This document shows, piece by piece, positions 1 to 9,789 of a stretch of 64,000 nucleotides of DNA. Origin of the DNA: Bacteroidota bacterium (GTDB taxonomy: Bacteria > Bacteroidota > Ignavibacteria > Kapaibacteriales > UBA2268); contig JAJXYC010000012.1 of the NCBI GenBank assembly GCA_021780815.1, positions 25,001 through 89,000 on the forward strand, in the 5' to 3' direction. The translations under genes and the position numbers were made by a program. Under the pieces are notes generated by a model. That model searched no databases and was not told the DNA's origin. It saw nothing but the letters and a program-made list of their open reading frames with translations. The first letter of the stretch is position 1; every line of letters starts with the position of its first letter.

Positions 1-1893
<1,893 letters not shown>

Positions 1894-1973
1894 GGCAAAG
1901 TTGTTATACAACATACTTTATTCTTTACTTGCAATTCATTCCCTAATTTTTTGTTCTTTTATTAGAAAGTTTT

Positions 1974-2091
1974 GCTTGGTGGTTGTAGAGTGGAGGGTAC
2001 ACCTCTTCCCTTTCCGAACAGAGAAGTTAAGCTCCACATCTCCGATGGTACTGCTCGGGCAGCTGTGTGGGAGAGTAGGTCGCTGCCAAGC
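1974..2091 (+). rRNA. rrf: 5S ribosomal RNA
   Basis: This is a roughly 118-nt segment with the 5S architecture: the ends GCTTGG and CCAAGC pair to form helix I, the central CCGAACAGAGAAGTTAAG segment matches the conserved loop B/C region, and GGGAGAGTAGGTCGCTGCC forms the 3' arm. It lies directly downstream of 23S in the usual rrn order and is followed at once by a terminator hairpin. Confidence 0.95.
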
Positions 2092-2096
2092 TATTT

Positions 2097-2136
2097 TAAA
2101 ACTCCGAATAAATTCGTTTATTCGGAGTTTTTTTTT
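2097..2136 (+). terminator. Intrinsic terminator of the rRNA operon
   Basis: A perfect 12-bp stem (ACTCCGAATAAA with its complement) closes a TTCG tetraloop at 2113-2116 and is followed by nine T residues. It sits 9 nt after the 5S gene. Confidence 0.93.
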
Positions 2137-2213
2137 CCCTTCTAGAATAATTATTATTACAAGTTATGTAATTTTGATTATTAATAATTTGTAAATCTTT
2201 TGAGGGAAATTTT

Positions 2214-5200
2214 ATGAAAAAAACATTTTTACTTGCTTTAATCATTGGAATTATATTATTAGTCAATTCCTGTGACTGGTTCAAAAGTAATAATCCAGTT
2301 TCACCTACGGAAGATAATAAATTGCAATTTTCTGAAGAAAAGACATTAATTAATAATACTTTTTCTGCAGGACAGACTATTACTGTAACAACGGGAGACA
2401 ACTCAGTGAATGGAATGAAAATTGTAATACCTGAAAATAGCTTTACCGGATATAAACTTTTCAAAATATCATCATACAAAATTACAAAAAATAATTTTGG
2501 AGAGTATGTAAATCCAATTTCTCCCATATTTAAAATAACCAGTAATGGAACATATATAGATGGTATTTATGAAGTTACAATACCAGTGAAGATAGAGACT
2601 GGTTCATTTCCACTCGTTTTTATTTACGATGAACAAAACAATAAATTAGAACCATTGCCTGTTCAAGGTTTTACCAGTAACTCTGTTACATTTACTACAA
2701 GGCATTTTGCTACTTCTAAAATTATTCCTTCTAATAATAAAACTGCACCATTAATTCAGGCAGATGAAAATTATTCAATATTATTTGTTAGTTCACTTCA
2801 AGAATCAATTATCAATCAAAAAGCAATAATCTCAAGTGGTTTCAAACCAGGTACAGATGACTGGGAATTTCCAAACTATGGTTCTTTCATCGTTCCTGGT
2901 GGTCAATGTTCTGGTCAAAATATGGCAGCATTCTGGTATTATTTTGAGAAAAAATTGAAGGGAAAGCCAAATTTATATAATACTTTAAGTCAGTTAGATA
3001 ATATTTGGCAGGAAAATAACAGAGGCTACAGATTTTGTTCGGTTATACATTCTGATCTTTCTTGGGATGGAACTTTCATTAATTTTTTCGATAAATACAT
3101 TGATAAAAATCAAGAATTAGACAGATTAAAATTTTATATGATTGCAGGAGCAATGCTTGTTACAGGGGAGCCACAAGGTATTGGAATTTACCGAGAAACA
3201 GGAACAAAGCCAGATGGTTCCCCAACTTATGGAGGGCATGATTTAATTTGCTATCAATTGGAACCAGCTTCTGGTAAATTGTATATTTCGGATCCTAATA
3301 CTCCTGGGATGCAACAATCAATTAATTTTACAAATAATAAATTTTCCCCTTATAAAGCAAAATTAAATGCTAACGAAACTTCGGACAAAGAATATAAGTA
3401 TATAACTTACTATGCTAAAACTGCATATATTGAATGGGATAAAATTGCTACAAGGTGGAATCAGGTAGAGGATTATACAATTGGTAATGATAAGTTTCCT
3501 GGATACCAAATTTGGTCGCCAGATAAAGGTGGATTTTATCTGCAAGATGAATTTATTTATAATGTAGATACTTTGAATATTATGGCAGAAACACCTACGG
3601 TTGATTTATATTATGTTAGCCTCTTCAATACTTATAACAAAAAGTGTTCAAAAATTACTGTTTTTGATAATAATGGTAATAAAATCTACAATGGTGGTTC
3701 TAATTACAAGCTTACATTTCCAAAACCTGGTACTTATAAGTTCGGAATATTGGTAGAAGGATTCAAAGAAGAAAGTAAATTCAGCAATGGGGATTATATT
3801 CCTTTATATATTGACTATAAATGGATTACAATAAATTATCAAACATATAAAGTTACCATTATTCCTAATGATTTAAAGGGTGATGTAAATAAAGAATACA
3901 CATGGAATTTGGATATTTCATCTATACCTACTACTTTGAAATATTATATAAAGTGGAATTTTAATGAGGGGAAGGGAGAAATCCGGAAGGATAATGTAAA
4001 TTACATTACAAATACATTTACGATGGGGGGAAATTACAAAATTGTTGCAACAATTTATGATGCAAGCAGTAATAAAGCATTAGCAAAAGACAGTGCAACA
4101 GCCGAAATTGCTGGTTCGGGTGGAATTTCTCCAAATTATGGTCCGAAAGGGCAAACAATAATAATTAAAGGAAGCGGATTTAAAGATACTAAATATTCTG
4201 AAGTGTCTGCTACATTGCACTGGGATATCGATTCGACCAATCATTATTACAGAGCATTGCAAACAACAGTAATTGATGACAATACTCTACAGGCAATTGT
4301 TGCTGATGAAACTAAAAATTTCATTGGTAAAGTTTATATTAAAGTTCGTAAATATGATAGCCCTAATATGAAATATGACTGGGTGGGTGCTTGGGAATAT
4401 GAAATTGTAGAAATAAAACCAACTTCTGTGCAACCAGACACTCTTGTACATAATGCTCAATTTACTATATCGGGCAGTGGCTTTGGTGAGAAATTTACAA
4501 CGGATAATGTATTGTTGGATGCTACTCCAGTAAGTCAAATAATTTCCTGGACAAATACACAAATTGTGTGTGTGGTACCAGAAATGAGTTATTCTGGTAG
4601 TCATTATCTTTATATTGCAAAAAGTTGCAATGATATGTACAATTGTTTTACTAGTCAGATTAAACAAATAGATTGGGAATCCGCACCAGTGGACATAATT
4701 GATTTGATGAAATATGCAGTAAAGGAAGGCTTTGGTTCGTTGAATGCCAAAATGATATGCGATTACAAGGCATATAATGATAAAGGCGAAGTTACAAACG
4801 AAAGTCAAAGTGCGCATAATGTAGATGAATATTTATATAACACTTATACTACAGATGAATTTACTACTGATGGCAGGAATTTCACTGCAGTAGTTTCGCG
4901 CGGCTCTAATGGCAGGTTGGAATATCAAGGAACAATTTCTTCTGATGGAAAGAAGTTAGAGACTGCTACATTCATAAATTATGATCCAAATGGAAAAATT
5001 CTTCTAAAAATGGTATTGAATAATTTACCTTTAACTAAATGGGTGAAAAATTCTTCAACAGTTTCGTGGATATATTCTAGTTCCACAGATGGTAAACCAT
5101 ATATTTCTGATTTTTATATGGCAACATACAGTAGCACAGGAAATGTGCAGACAGACGCAACAATGGTATCGTGCAGTTCAGTAGCATTTGATTACCAATT

Positions 5201-5216
5201 TACATATCAAAAGTAA
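2214..5216 (+). CDS. Large lipoprotein with papain-like module and two IPT/TIG domains
   Basis: The 1000-residue protein begins with a lipoprotein signal peptide (lipobox LVNSC, lipidated Cys20), so it should be anchored in the outer membrane or periplasm. The middle part, about residues 220-370, carries a possible cysteine-peptidase triad: Cys232 in GGQCSGQN, followed by a hydrophobic/aromatic helix, then His342 in GGHDLICY and Asp360 in ISDPNTPG. This spacing and motif style resembles papain/C39-like folds. Two Ig-like IPT/TIG domains follow, starting at about residue 638 (SPNYGPKGQTIIIKGSGF) and about 740 (QFTISGSGF). The C terminus is not recognised, and no type IX sorting tail is obvious. 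It stands alone between the rRNA terminator and its own terminator. Peptidase activity is inference; the fold could also be a non-catalytic relative. Confidence 0.75.
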   Translation: MKKTFLLALIIGIILLVNSCDWFKSNNPVSPTEDNKLQFSEEKTLINNTFSAGQTITVTTGDNSVNGMKIVIPENSFTGYKLFKISSYKITKNNFGEYVNPISPIFKITSNGTYIDGIYEVTIPVKIETGSFPLVFIYDEQNNKLEPLPVQGFTSNSVTFTTRHFATSKIIPSNNKTAPLIQADENYSILFVSSLQESIINQKAIISSGFKPGTDDWEFPNYGSFIVPGGQCSGQNMAAFWYYFEKKLKGKPNLYNTLSQLDNIWQENNRGYRFCSVIHSDLSWDGTFINFFDKYIDKNQELDRLKFYMIAGAMLVTGEPQGIGIYRETGTKPDGSPTYGGHDLICYQLEPASGKLYISDPNTPGMQQSINFTNNKFSPYKAKLNANETSDKEYKYITYYAKTAYIEWDKIATRWNQVEDYTIGNDKFPGYQIWSPDKGGFYLQDEFIYNVDTLNIMAETPTVDLYYVSLFNTYNKKCSKITVFDNNGNKIYNGGSNYKLTFPKPGTYKFGILVEGFKEESKFSNGDYIPLYIDYKWITINYQTYKVTIIPNDLKGDVNKEYTWNLDISSIPTTLKYYIKWNFNEGKGEIRKDNVNYITNTFTMGGNYKIVATIYDASSNKALAKDSATAEIAGSGGISPNYGPKGQTIIIKGSGFKDTKYSEVSATLHWDIDSTNHYYRALQTTVIDDNTLQAIVADETKNFIGKVYIKVRKYDSPNMKYDWVGAWEYEIVEIKPTSVQPDTLVHNAQFTISGSGFGEKFTTDNVLLDATPVSQIISWTNTQIVCVVPEMSYSGSHYLYIAKSCNDMYNCFTSQIKQIDWESAPVDIIDLMKYAVKEGFGSLNAKMICDYKAYNDKGEVTNESQSAHNVDEYLYNTYTTDEFTTDGRNFTAVVSRGSNGRLEYQGTISSDGKKLETATFINYDPNGKILLKMVLNNLPLTKWVKNSSTVSWIYSSSTDGKPYISDFYMATYSSTGNVQTDATMVSCSSVAFDYQFTYQK

Positions 5217-5232
5217 ATGTTTAATTTTTTAT

Positions 5233-5270
5233 AAAAACTCCGGTTAATTTCGATAAATCGGAGTTTTTTT
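5233..5270 (+). terminator. Intrinsic terminator
   Basis: The arms AACTCCGG and CGGAGTT form a stem of seven standard pairs, extended by a G-U pair, around an AT-rich loop. It is followed by a run of seven T residues 17-54 nt after the lipoprotein gene's stop codon. Confidence 0.85.
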
Positions 5271-5355
5271 AATTTATTAATAAAAATAAAATCTAATTTT
5301 GTTAATACGAACAATTTTGTTAAGTTGCATACAGAAATAGTTACTTAAAAAATCA

Positions 5356-5898
5356 ATGAAAGTATTGTTGTTAATAATATTCACGTTATTTGTTTTTGTA
5401 GGGTGTAATGAAGCAATCAAGAAGCCCAATAAAACAGAAAAACTAAACAATCAAAATCAAGACATCAGGACATCTATTGATAAAACTCCTAAGGTTACAG
5501 GAATTGGAGGTATTTTTTTCTTTTCAGATAATCCACAAAAGACAAAAAGATGGTATAAAAAAAATTTAGGATTTTCAATTAATGATTATGGGGCTATTTT
5601 TGAATTTAGAAATGCAGATAAATCCGGCGAAAGAAATTATTTAATATGGAGTTTATTTAATAAAGATAGTAAATATTTCAAACCGTCAAAAAAAGATTTT
5701 ATGATTAATTATCGGGTTCAAAATATTGAAGGGCTTTTACAAAAACTTAAAGCAAATGGAGTGAAAATACTTGATAGTATTACGACTTATAGCTACGGGA
5801 AATTTGTTCATATTCTTGACCTTGAAGGGAACAAGATAGAACTTTGGGAGCCAATAGATAGTGTCCTAACAAAAATGGGTGGTGAAACAATTAAATAA
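5356..5898 (+). CDS. VOC (glyoxalase/bleomycin-resistance fold) lipoprotein
   Basis: This 180-residue protein has a short hydrophobic signal ending in the lipobox FVGC (Cys17), a polar linker of about 30 residues, then one vicinal-oxygen-chelate domain. The domain starts with KVTGIGGIFFFSDNPQKTKRWYKKNLGF, has the usual mid-domain helix (GLLQKLKANGVKIL) and ends with FVHILDLEGNKIELWEP, whose Glu is the typical last metal ligand of VOC enzymes. VOC proteins are usually cytosolic, so an exported, lipid-anchored version is somewhat unusual. The substrate is unknown. It is a single-gene unit convergent with the M13 peptidase gene. Confidence 0.8.
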   Translation: MKVLLLIIFTLFVFVGCNEAIKKPNKTEKLNNQNQDIRTSIDKTPKVTGIGGIFFFSDNPQKTKRWYKKNLGFSINDYGAIFEFRNADKSGERNYLIWSLFNKDSKYFKPSKKDFMINYRVQNIEGLLQKLKANGVKILDSITTYSYGKFVHILDLEGNKIELWEPIDSVLTKMGGETIK

Positions 5899-5948
5899 GT
5901 ATTTATTGTCAATAGAATAGTTAAAATATCTGCAAAAACAAACAAAAA

Positions 5949-5975
5949 AAAAGAGGCTGTTTTTTGGACAGCCTC
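5949..5975 (-). terminator. Intrinsic terminator for the M13 peptidase gene
   Basis: Read on the minus strand, GAGGCTGT pairs with ACAGCCTC around a short loop and is followed by a run of about ten T residues. A second AT-rich inverted repeat (5980-6005) lies between it and the stop codon. Confidence 0.85.
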
Positions 5976-6010
5976 ATAAAATTTAGATTTTTAAAAATCT
6001 AAATTAGATA

Positions 6011-8044
6011 TTACCAAATTTTTGCTCTTTGGTCTTTTGGTCTATACATTTTATCGCCTTCCTTAATTCCGAATGCGGAATAGAAAGCATCTAAATTAGG
6101 AATAGCACAATTAACTCTTGCATCAGCAGGAGAATGGACATCGTCATGCAAACGTTTTCTTAATTCTTCATCACGAATATTTTGTCTCCAAACTTGTGCC
6201 CAAGATAAACAGAAACGTTGGTCTGGGGTTAATCCATCAATTTTAGCAGGAGCAGGATGTTTCTTTAAAGCTCTTTGTAATCCATCATAAGCGATAGTTA
6301 AACCACCCAAATCTGCAATATTTTCTCCTAATGTCAAAGCACCATTGATATGTAAAGAATCTAACTCTGTATAATTGTTAAATTGTGCAATTAAAACTTG
6401 TGTTTTTTCTTTAAATTTTTGAGCATCTTCCGGAGTCCACCAGTCTTGCAAATTACCATCTTTTGTATATTGTCTTCCTTGGTCATCAAATCCGTGAGTC
6501 ATTTCGTGGCAAATTACTGCACCAATTCCACCATAATTTACTGCATCATCGGATTCTGTACTAAAGAATGGATATTGAAGGATTGCCGCTGGAAAAACTA
6601 TTTCGTTTCTGTTCGGATTGTAATAAGCGTTAACTGTTTGTGGTGTCATTCCCCATTCAGTTTTATCGACAGGTTTGCCAATTTTCGAAATAGTATAATC
6701 AAAGTTATATTTATTTGCATTTAAAACGTTTTGAACAAAATTATCTGGAGTAATATCTAATTTAGAATAATCACGCCATTTATCAGGATAACCAACTTTT
6801 ACATTCATAGCGGCTAATTTTTCTTTTGCTTTTGCTTTTGTAGGTTCGCTCATCCAATCAAGATTAGTCATTCTATTGCTAAATGCGGCACGCATATTTT
6901 CAATTAATTCAAGAATTTTTGCTTTTGCTTCTGGTTTAAAATATTTTTTTACATAAATTTGACCTAATGCTTCCCCGATATTACTATTAATAGTTTCTAA
7001 CACTCTTTTCCAGCGTGGTAAATTTTTGACTTTACCTGCAAATGTTTTTCCGTAAAAATCAAAGTTCTGATTGACAAAATCATCGCTAAGATAATCTGCC
7101 ATAGAATTAATTACGTTCCATTTCAAATATTCTTTCCAATTTTCAATTGGAACTTCTTTTAATAATTTGTTAAAGCCTTTGAAAAATTCTGGTTGCCCAA
7201 CATTTATATCGCCTGGATTGCTCAAGCCAATTTGTGTGAAATAAGATTTCCAATCAAAATTAGGTGTTAATTTTTGTAAATCCTCAATAGTCATTTTGTT
7301 GTAAATTTTGTTTGGGTCTCTTTGTTCCAACAAAGTCATCGACATATTCGCAATTTTGGATTCAATGTCCATAATATTTTTGGAACTGGCAGTGTTCCCG
7401 TCAATTTCATTATTAGTCAAATTGAACATATTTTCGATAAATTGAACATATTTTTCCCTTAATTCTTTGGAACGAGCATCTTGCAATGTATAATAATCTT
7501 TATTCCCAAGTCCTAATCCACCCTGGTAAAGTTGAGTAATTACCATTTGACTATTTTTTTCGTCAGCATTTGAATAGATTGCAAAAACTGGGAAAATTTC
7601 ATAAGTATGCAGATAAGCAATAACGTCTTGTAAGTCTTTTGTATTCTTGATTGAAGCAATCTTGTCTAAAATTGGCTTAATTGGTTCAATACCTAATTTG
7701 TTTAATTTTGTCGAATCCATACCTGATTTGTAAAAATCGCCAATTTGTTGTTCCGGTGAGAATTTTTGAGCGTTCGTCATTTTTGCCGCTTCTTCTATCA
7801 CAGATTTAAGTCTGTCGTTGTTTTCTTCTGCTAAAACATTAAAAGCACCCCAACGGCTGTATTCATCTGGTATTGGGTTGTTCTTCATCCAATTTCCATT
7901 TGCATATAAATAGAAATTAGTACCAGGAGAAATACTGGTATCCATATTCTTAGGGTCAATGGCATGGAAAGTATCTATTGTTGCTTGTTTCTGACAACTT
8001 ACGGCAAACAAAGATAACACGAAAATAATTGTTGCATATTTCAT
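6011..8044 (-). CDS. M13 family zinc metallopeptidase (neprilysin/PepO-like) lipoprotein
   Basis: The 677-residue protein has a lipoprotein signal (lipobox AVSC, Cys17), placing it on the periplasmic face of a membrane. It shows the M13 architecture: an N-terminal helical M13 domain (about residues 40-420) and a C-terminal catalytic domain. The zinc-binding HEMTH lies at 513-517, and ENIADLGG supplies the third ligand Glu574 and the structural Asp. Other conserved elements are NAYYNPNRNEIVFPAAILQ before the HExxH and the C-terminal CxxW ending RAKIW. The length is normal for bacterial PepO. M13 enzymes cleave oligopeptides; a role in periplasmic peptide turnover is likely. It is monocistronic. 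Confidence 0.93.
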   Translation of the reverse strand: MKYATIIFVLSLFAVSCQKQATIDTFHAIDPKNMDTSISPGTNFYLYANGNWMKNNPIPDEYSRWGAFNVLAEENNDRLKSVIEEAAKMTNAQKFSPEQQIGDFYKSGMDSTKLNKLGIEPIKPILDKIASIKNTKDLQDVIAYLHTYEIFPVFAIYSNADEKNSQMVITQLYQGGLGLGNKDYYTLQDARSKELREKYVQFIENMFNLTNNEIDGNTASSKNIMDIESKIANMSMTLLEQRDPNKIYNKMTIEDLQKLTPNFDWKSYFTQIGLSNPGDINVGQPEFFKGFNKLLKEVPIENWKEYLKWNVINSMADYLSDDFVNQNFDFYGKTFAGKVKNLPRWKRVLETINSNIGEALGQIYVKKYFKPEAKAKILELIENMRAAFSNRMTNLDWMSEPTKAKAKEKLAAMNVKVGYPDKWRDYSKLDITPDNFVQNVLNANKYNFDYTISKIGKPVDKTEWGMTPQTVNAYYNPNRNEIVFPAAILQYPFFSTESDDAVNYGGIGAVICHEMTHGFDDQGRQYTKDGNLQDWWTPEDAQKFKEKTQVLIAQFNNYTELDSLHINGALTLGENIADLGGLTIAYDGLQRALKKHPAPAKIDGLTPDQRFCLSWAQVWRQNIRDEELRKRLHDDVHSPADARVNCAIPNLDAFYSAFGIKEGDKMYRPKDQRAKIW

Positions 8045-8276
8045 TTTACTTTAACCTAATTGTTGTTTATTAAATTGTAAATTTTTGTTTAGACACTTTA
8101 AAATAAAAATGATTGTAAATTGATTAAGTATAATTATCTGTTTTGAATCATAAGAAAAATCAAGTAATTTGTTGCTTGTATTATCAAAGTATTTTTCTTG
8201 CGATAAAAACAACATAAAAGTAAGATTAATAATATGTTTGGAACTATAAATTGGGCTACTTGAAAGTAAATAAAAT

Positions 8277-8792
8277 TTATTTCTTTTCTTGGCTGACTAA
8301 TTCTTTTAATTTTTGATAGAGTTCATTTTCGCTGCCTTCTGCATAACCATTATGTTCCCAGACAATTTCACCTTTTCCATTAACTAAAAAAGTGTGAGGA
8401 GGATTGCTTACGTTCATTGCTCTTTTTAAATCGCTATTTTCATCAAGATAGAAATCAAATTTCCAGTTTCGACCTCTTACATAGGGAGCAACTTTATTAG
8501 AAGTTCTCGAATCATCAATAGAAACAGCAATAAAAGTAACTCCTGTTTCAGCCTGCCATTTTCCGTAAACTTTGGAAATATTGTTTAATTCACGGACGCA
8601 AGGAACACACCACGTTGCCCAAAAATCAATTATCACTGGCTTACCATTTTTTACAAAAGAAGTTGCATCAATTGTATTACCTTGTAAATCTTTAACTGTA
8701 ACTTTTGGGAGTGTTTTAACGTCTTGTGTATATGCGTTATTTAAATTTAGTGAAATTAAAATTAAAAATGCGATTAATGTTAATTTTTTCAT
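8277..8792 (-). CDS. TlpA/ResA-like periplasmic thioredoxin-fold protein
   Basis: The 171-residue product has a cleavable signal peptide (about residues 1-22) and an AhpC/TSA-like redoxin domain. The active site is WCVPC (Cys62, Cys65) after DFWAT, with the cis-Pro segment NPPHTFLVNGKGEIVW near the C terminus. The start at 8792 (MKKLTLIAF) was chosen because it gives a proper signal peptide; the reading frame continues 75 codons upstream, but that part overlaps the divergent gene. TlpA/ResA proteins reduce disulfides in the periplasm, for example for cytochrome c maturation. No cytochrome genes are adjacent. Confidence 0.9.
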   Translation of the reverse strand: MKKLTLIAFLILISLNLNNAYTQDVKTLPKVTVKDLQGNTIDATSFVKNGKPVIIDFWATWCVPCVRELNNISKVYGKWQAETGVTFIAVSIDDSRTSNKVAPYVRGRNWKFDFYLDENSDLKRAMNVSNPPHTFLVNGKGEIVWEHNGYAEGSENELYQKLKELVSQEKK

Positions 8793-8804
8793 AATTTGAA
8801 CTTT

Positions 8805-8812
8805 TATTTTTG
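8805..8812 (+). promoter_or_regulatory. Bacteroidota-type -7 box upstream of the 8857 gene
   Basis: TATTTTTG fits the TAnnTTTG -7 consensus known for Bacteroidota sigma factors. The same extended word, TATTTTTGTAATTAATG, occurs in front of mraZ at 44426. No good -33 TTG is present at the usual spacing, so this is tentative. Confidence 0.35.
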
Positions 8813-8856
8813 TAATTAATGAAATTTTAAATATAAACGAAGCAAGGAGAAAAAAA

Positions 8857-9588
8857 ATGAATAAAGTACTAAAAATCTTTTTTGTTGCAATATTGATTTT
8901 TGCAGCAAGTAACTTTGCGAAATCACAAGATTTGCATATTGTGGGGGATTCGCTTCTTTCTTTTGAAGCTAACATAACTGATAATTCAGATATTTTCGTA
9001 ACAAAAAATATTAACAATTCAGGTTTTATGAATCTGAGTGTAAAAGTAAAAGTGAAAGTTATAAAAATGACAAGTGGGCATTCTTTTGATATATGTTGGG
9101 GGGCAAATTGTTTACCACCTGCAACGACTGATTGGGATAATTCACCAATATATACATTGAACTCTTTGACTACTACTCCAAATAATACGTTTTATGCACA
9201 TTATTATCCGTATGATAAGGATAGCGACCCAATCCCTGGACAAGGTGTGTTGTTATATACGTTTTATGATGTAAATAATCCTGCTGATAATGCAAGTTTT
9301 CAAGCAACTTTTACTTTTACACAAGGAAATGATGTCTCAGAAATTTTCAGTGTAGTTGGGATTAAAACGCAAGTATCAATGGATAATATCTTGAATATTA
9401 ATACTAACGGGAAACTTGGAGAATATACTGCGACAATTTATGATTTAAATGGCAATTTAGTTTACAAACAAACTTTTATGTCTGATATGAATTATAATTT
9501 AAATAACCTTTCAACAGGGGCTTACTTATTCTCAGTGGTTGATGCTAATGGTAAAAAAGTTTCAAATGGGAAATTTATAAAAAATTAA
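8857..9588 (+). CDS. Small secreted protein with type IX sorting domain
   Basis: The 243-residue protein has an N-terminal signal peptide (ending near FAKSQD, residue 24), a beta-rich middle of unknown fold with an isolated pair of Cys residues (CWGANC), and a C-terminal domain of about 75 residues. That domain (YTATIYDLNGNLVYKQTF...LSTGAYLFSVVDANGKKVSNGKFIKN) has the features of a type A Por sorting domain. It is preceded by a good ribosome binding site (AAGGAG). It is divergent from the TlpA-like gene and monocistronic. Its role after export is unknown. Confidence 0.8.
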   Translation: MNKVLKIFFVAILIFAASNFAKSQDLHIVGDSLLSFEANITDNSDIFVTKNINNSGFMNLSVKVKVKVIKMTSGHSFDICWGANCLPPATTDWDNSPIYTLNSLTTTPNNTFYAHYYPYDKDSDPIPGQGVLLYTFYDVNNPADNASFQATFTFTQGNDVSEIFSVVGIKTQVSMDNILNINTNGKLGEYTATIYDLNGNLVYKQTFMSDMNYNLNNLSTGAYLFSVVDANGKKVSNGKFIKN

Positions 9589-9615
9589 TTTAAGTTAGAA
9601 TATAAAAATAACAAT

Positions 9616-9647
9616 AAAAATGGCTATTTCTAAAAATAGCCATTTTT
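9616..9647 (+). terminator. Intrinsic terminator
   Basis: The perfect 14-bp stem AAAAATGGCTATTT with its complement, around a CTAA loop, ends in five T residues. The flanking A and T runs make it usable in both directions. Confidence 0.85.
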
Positions 9648-9789
9648 CATTTCAAGTGTATTTTTTTTTGCATCTGACTGTAACTTTTTGCTTGTTTAAT
9701 TGTCTTTGTTTATTATAATAAAATGATTTTTTGCTAAAAATTGTTGTTTAAACAAAAATGACTAAATTAAAGTAAAAAAAAGGGTAAGT

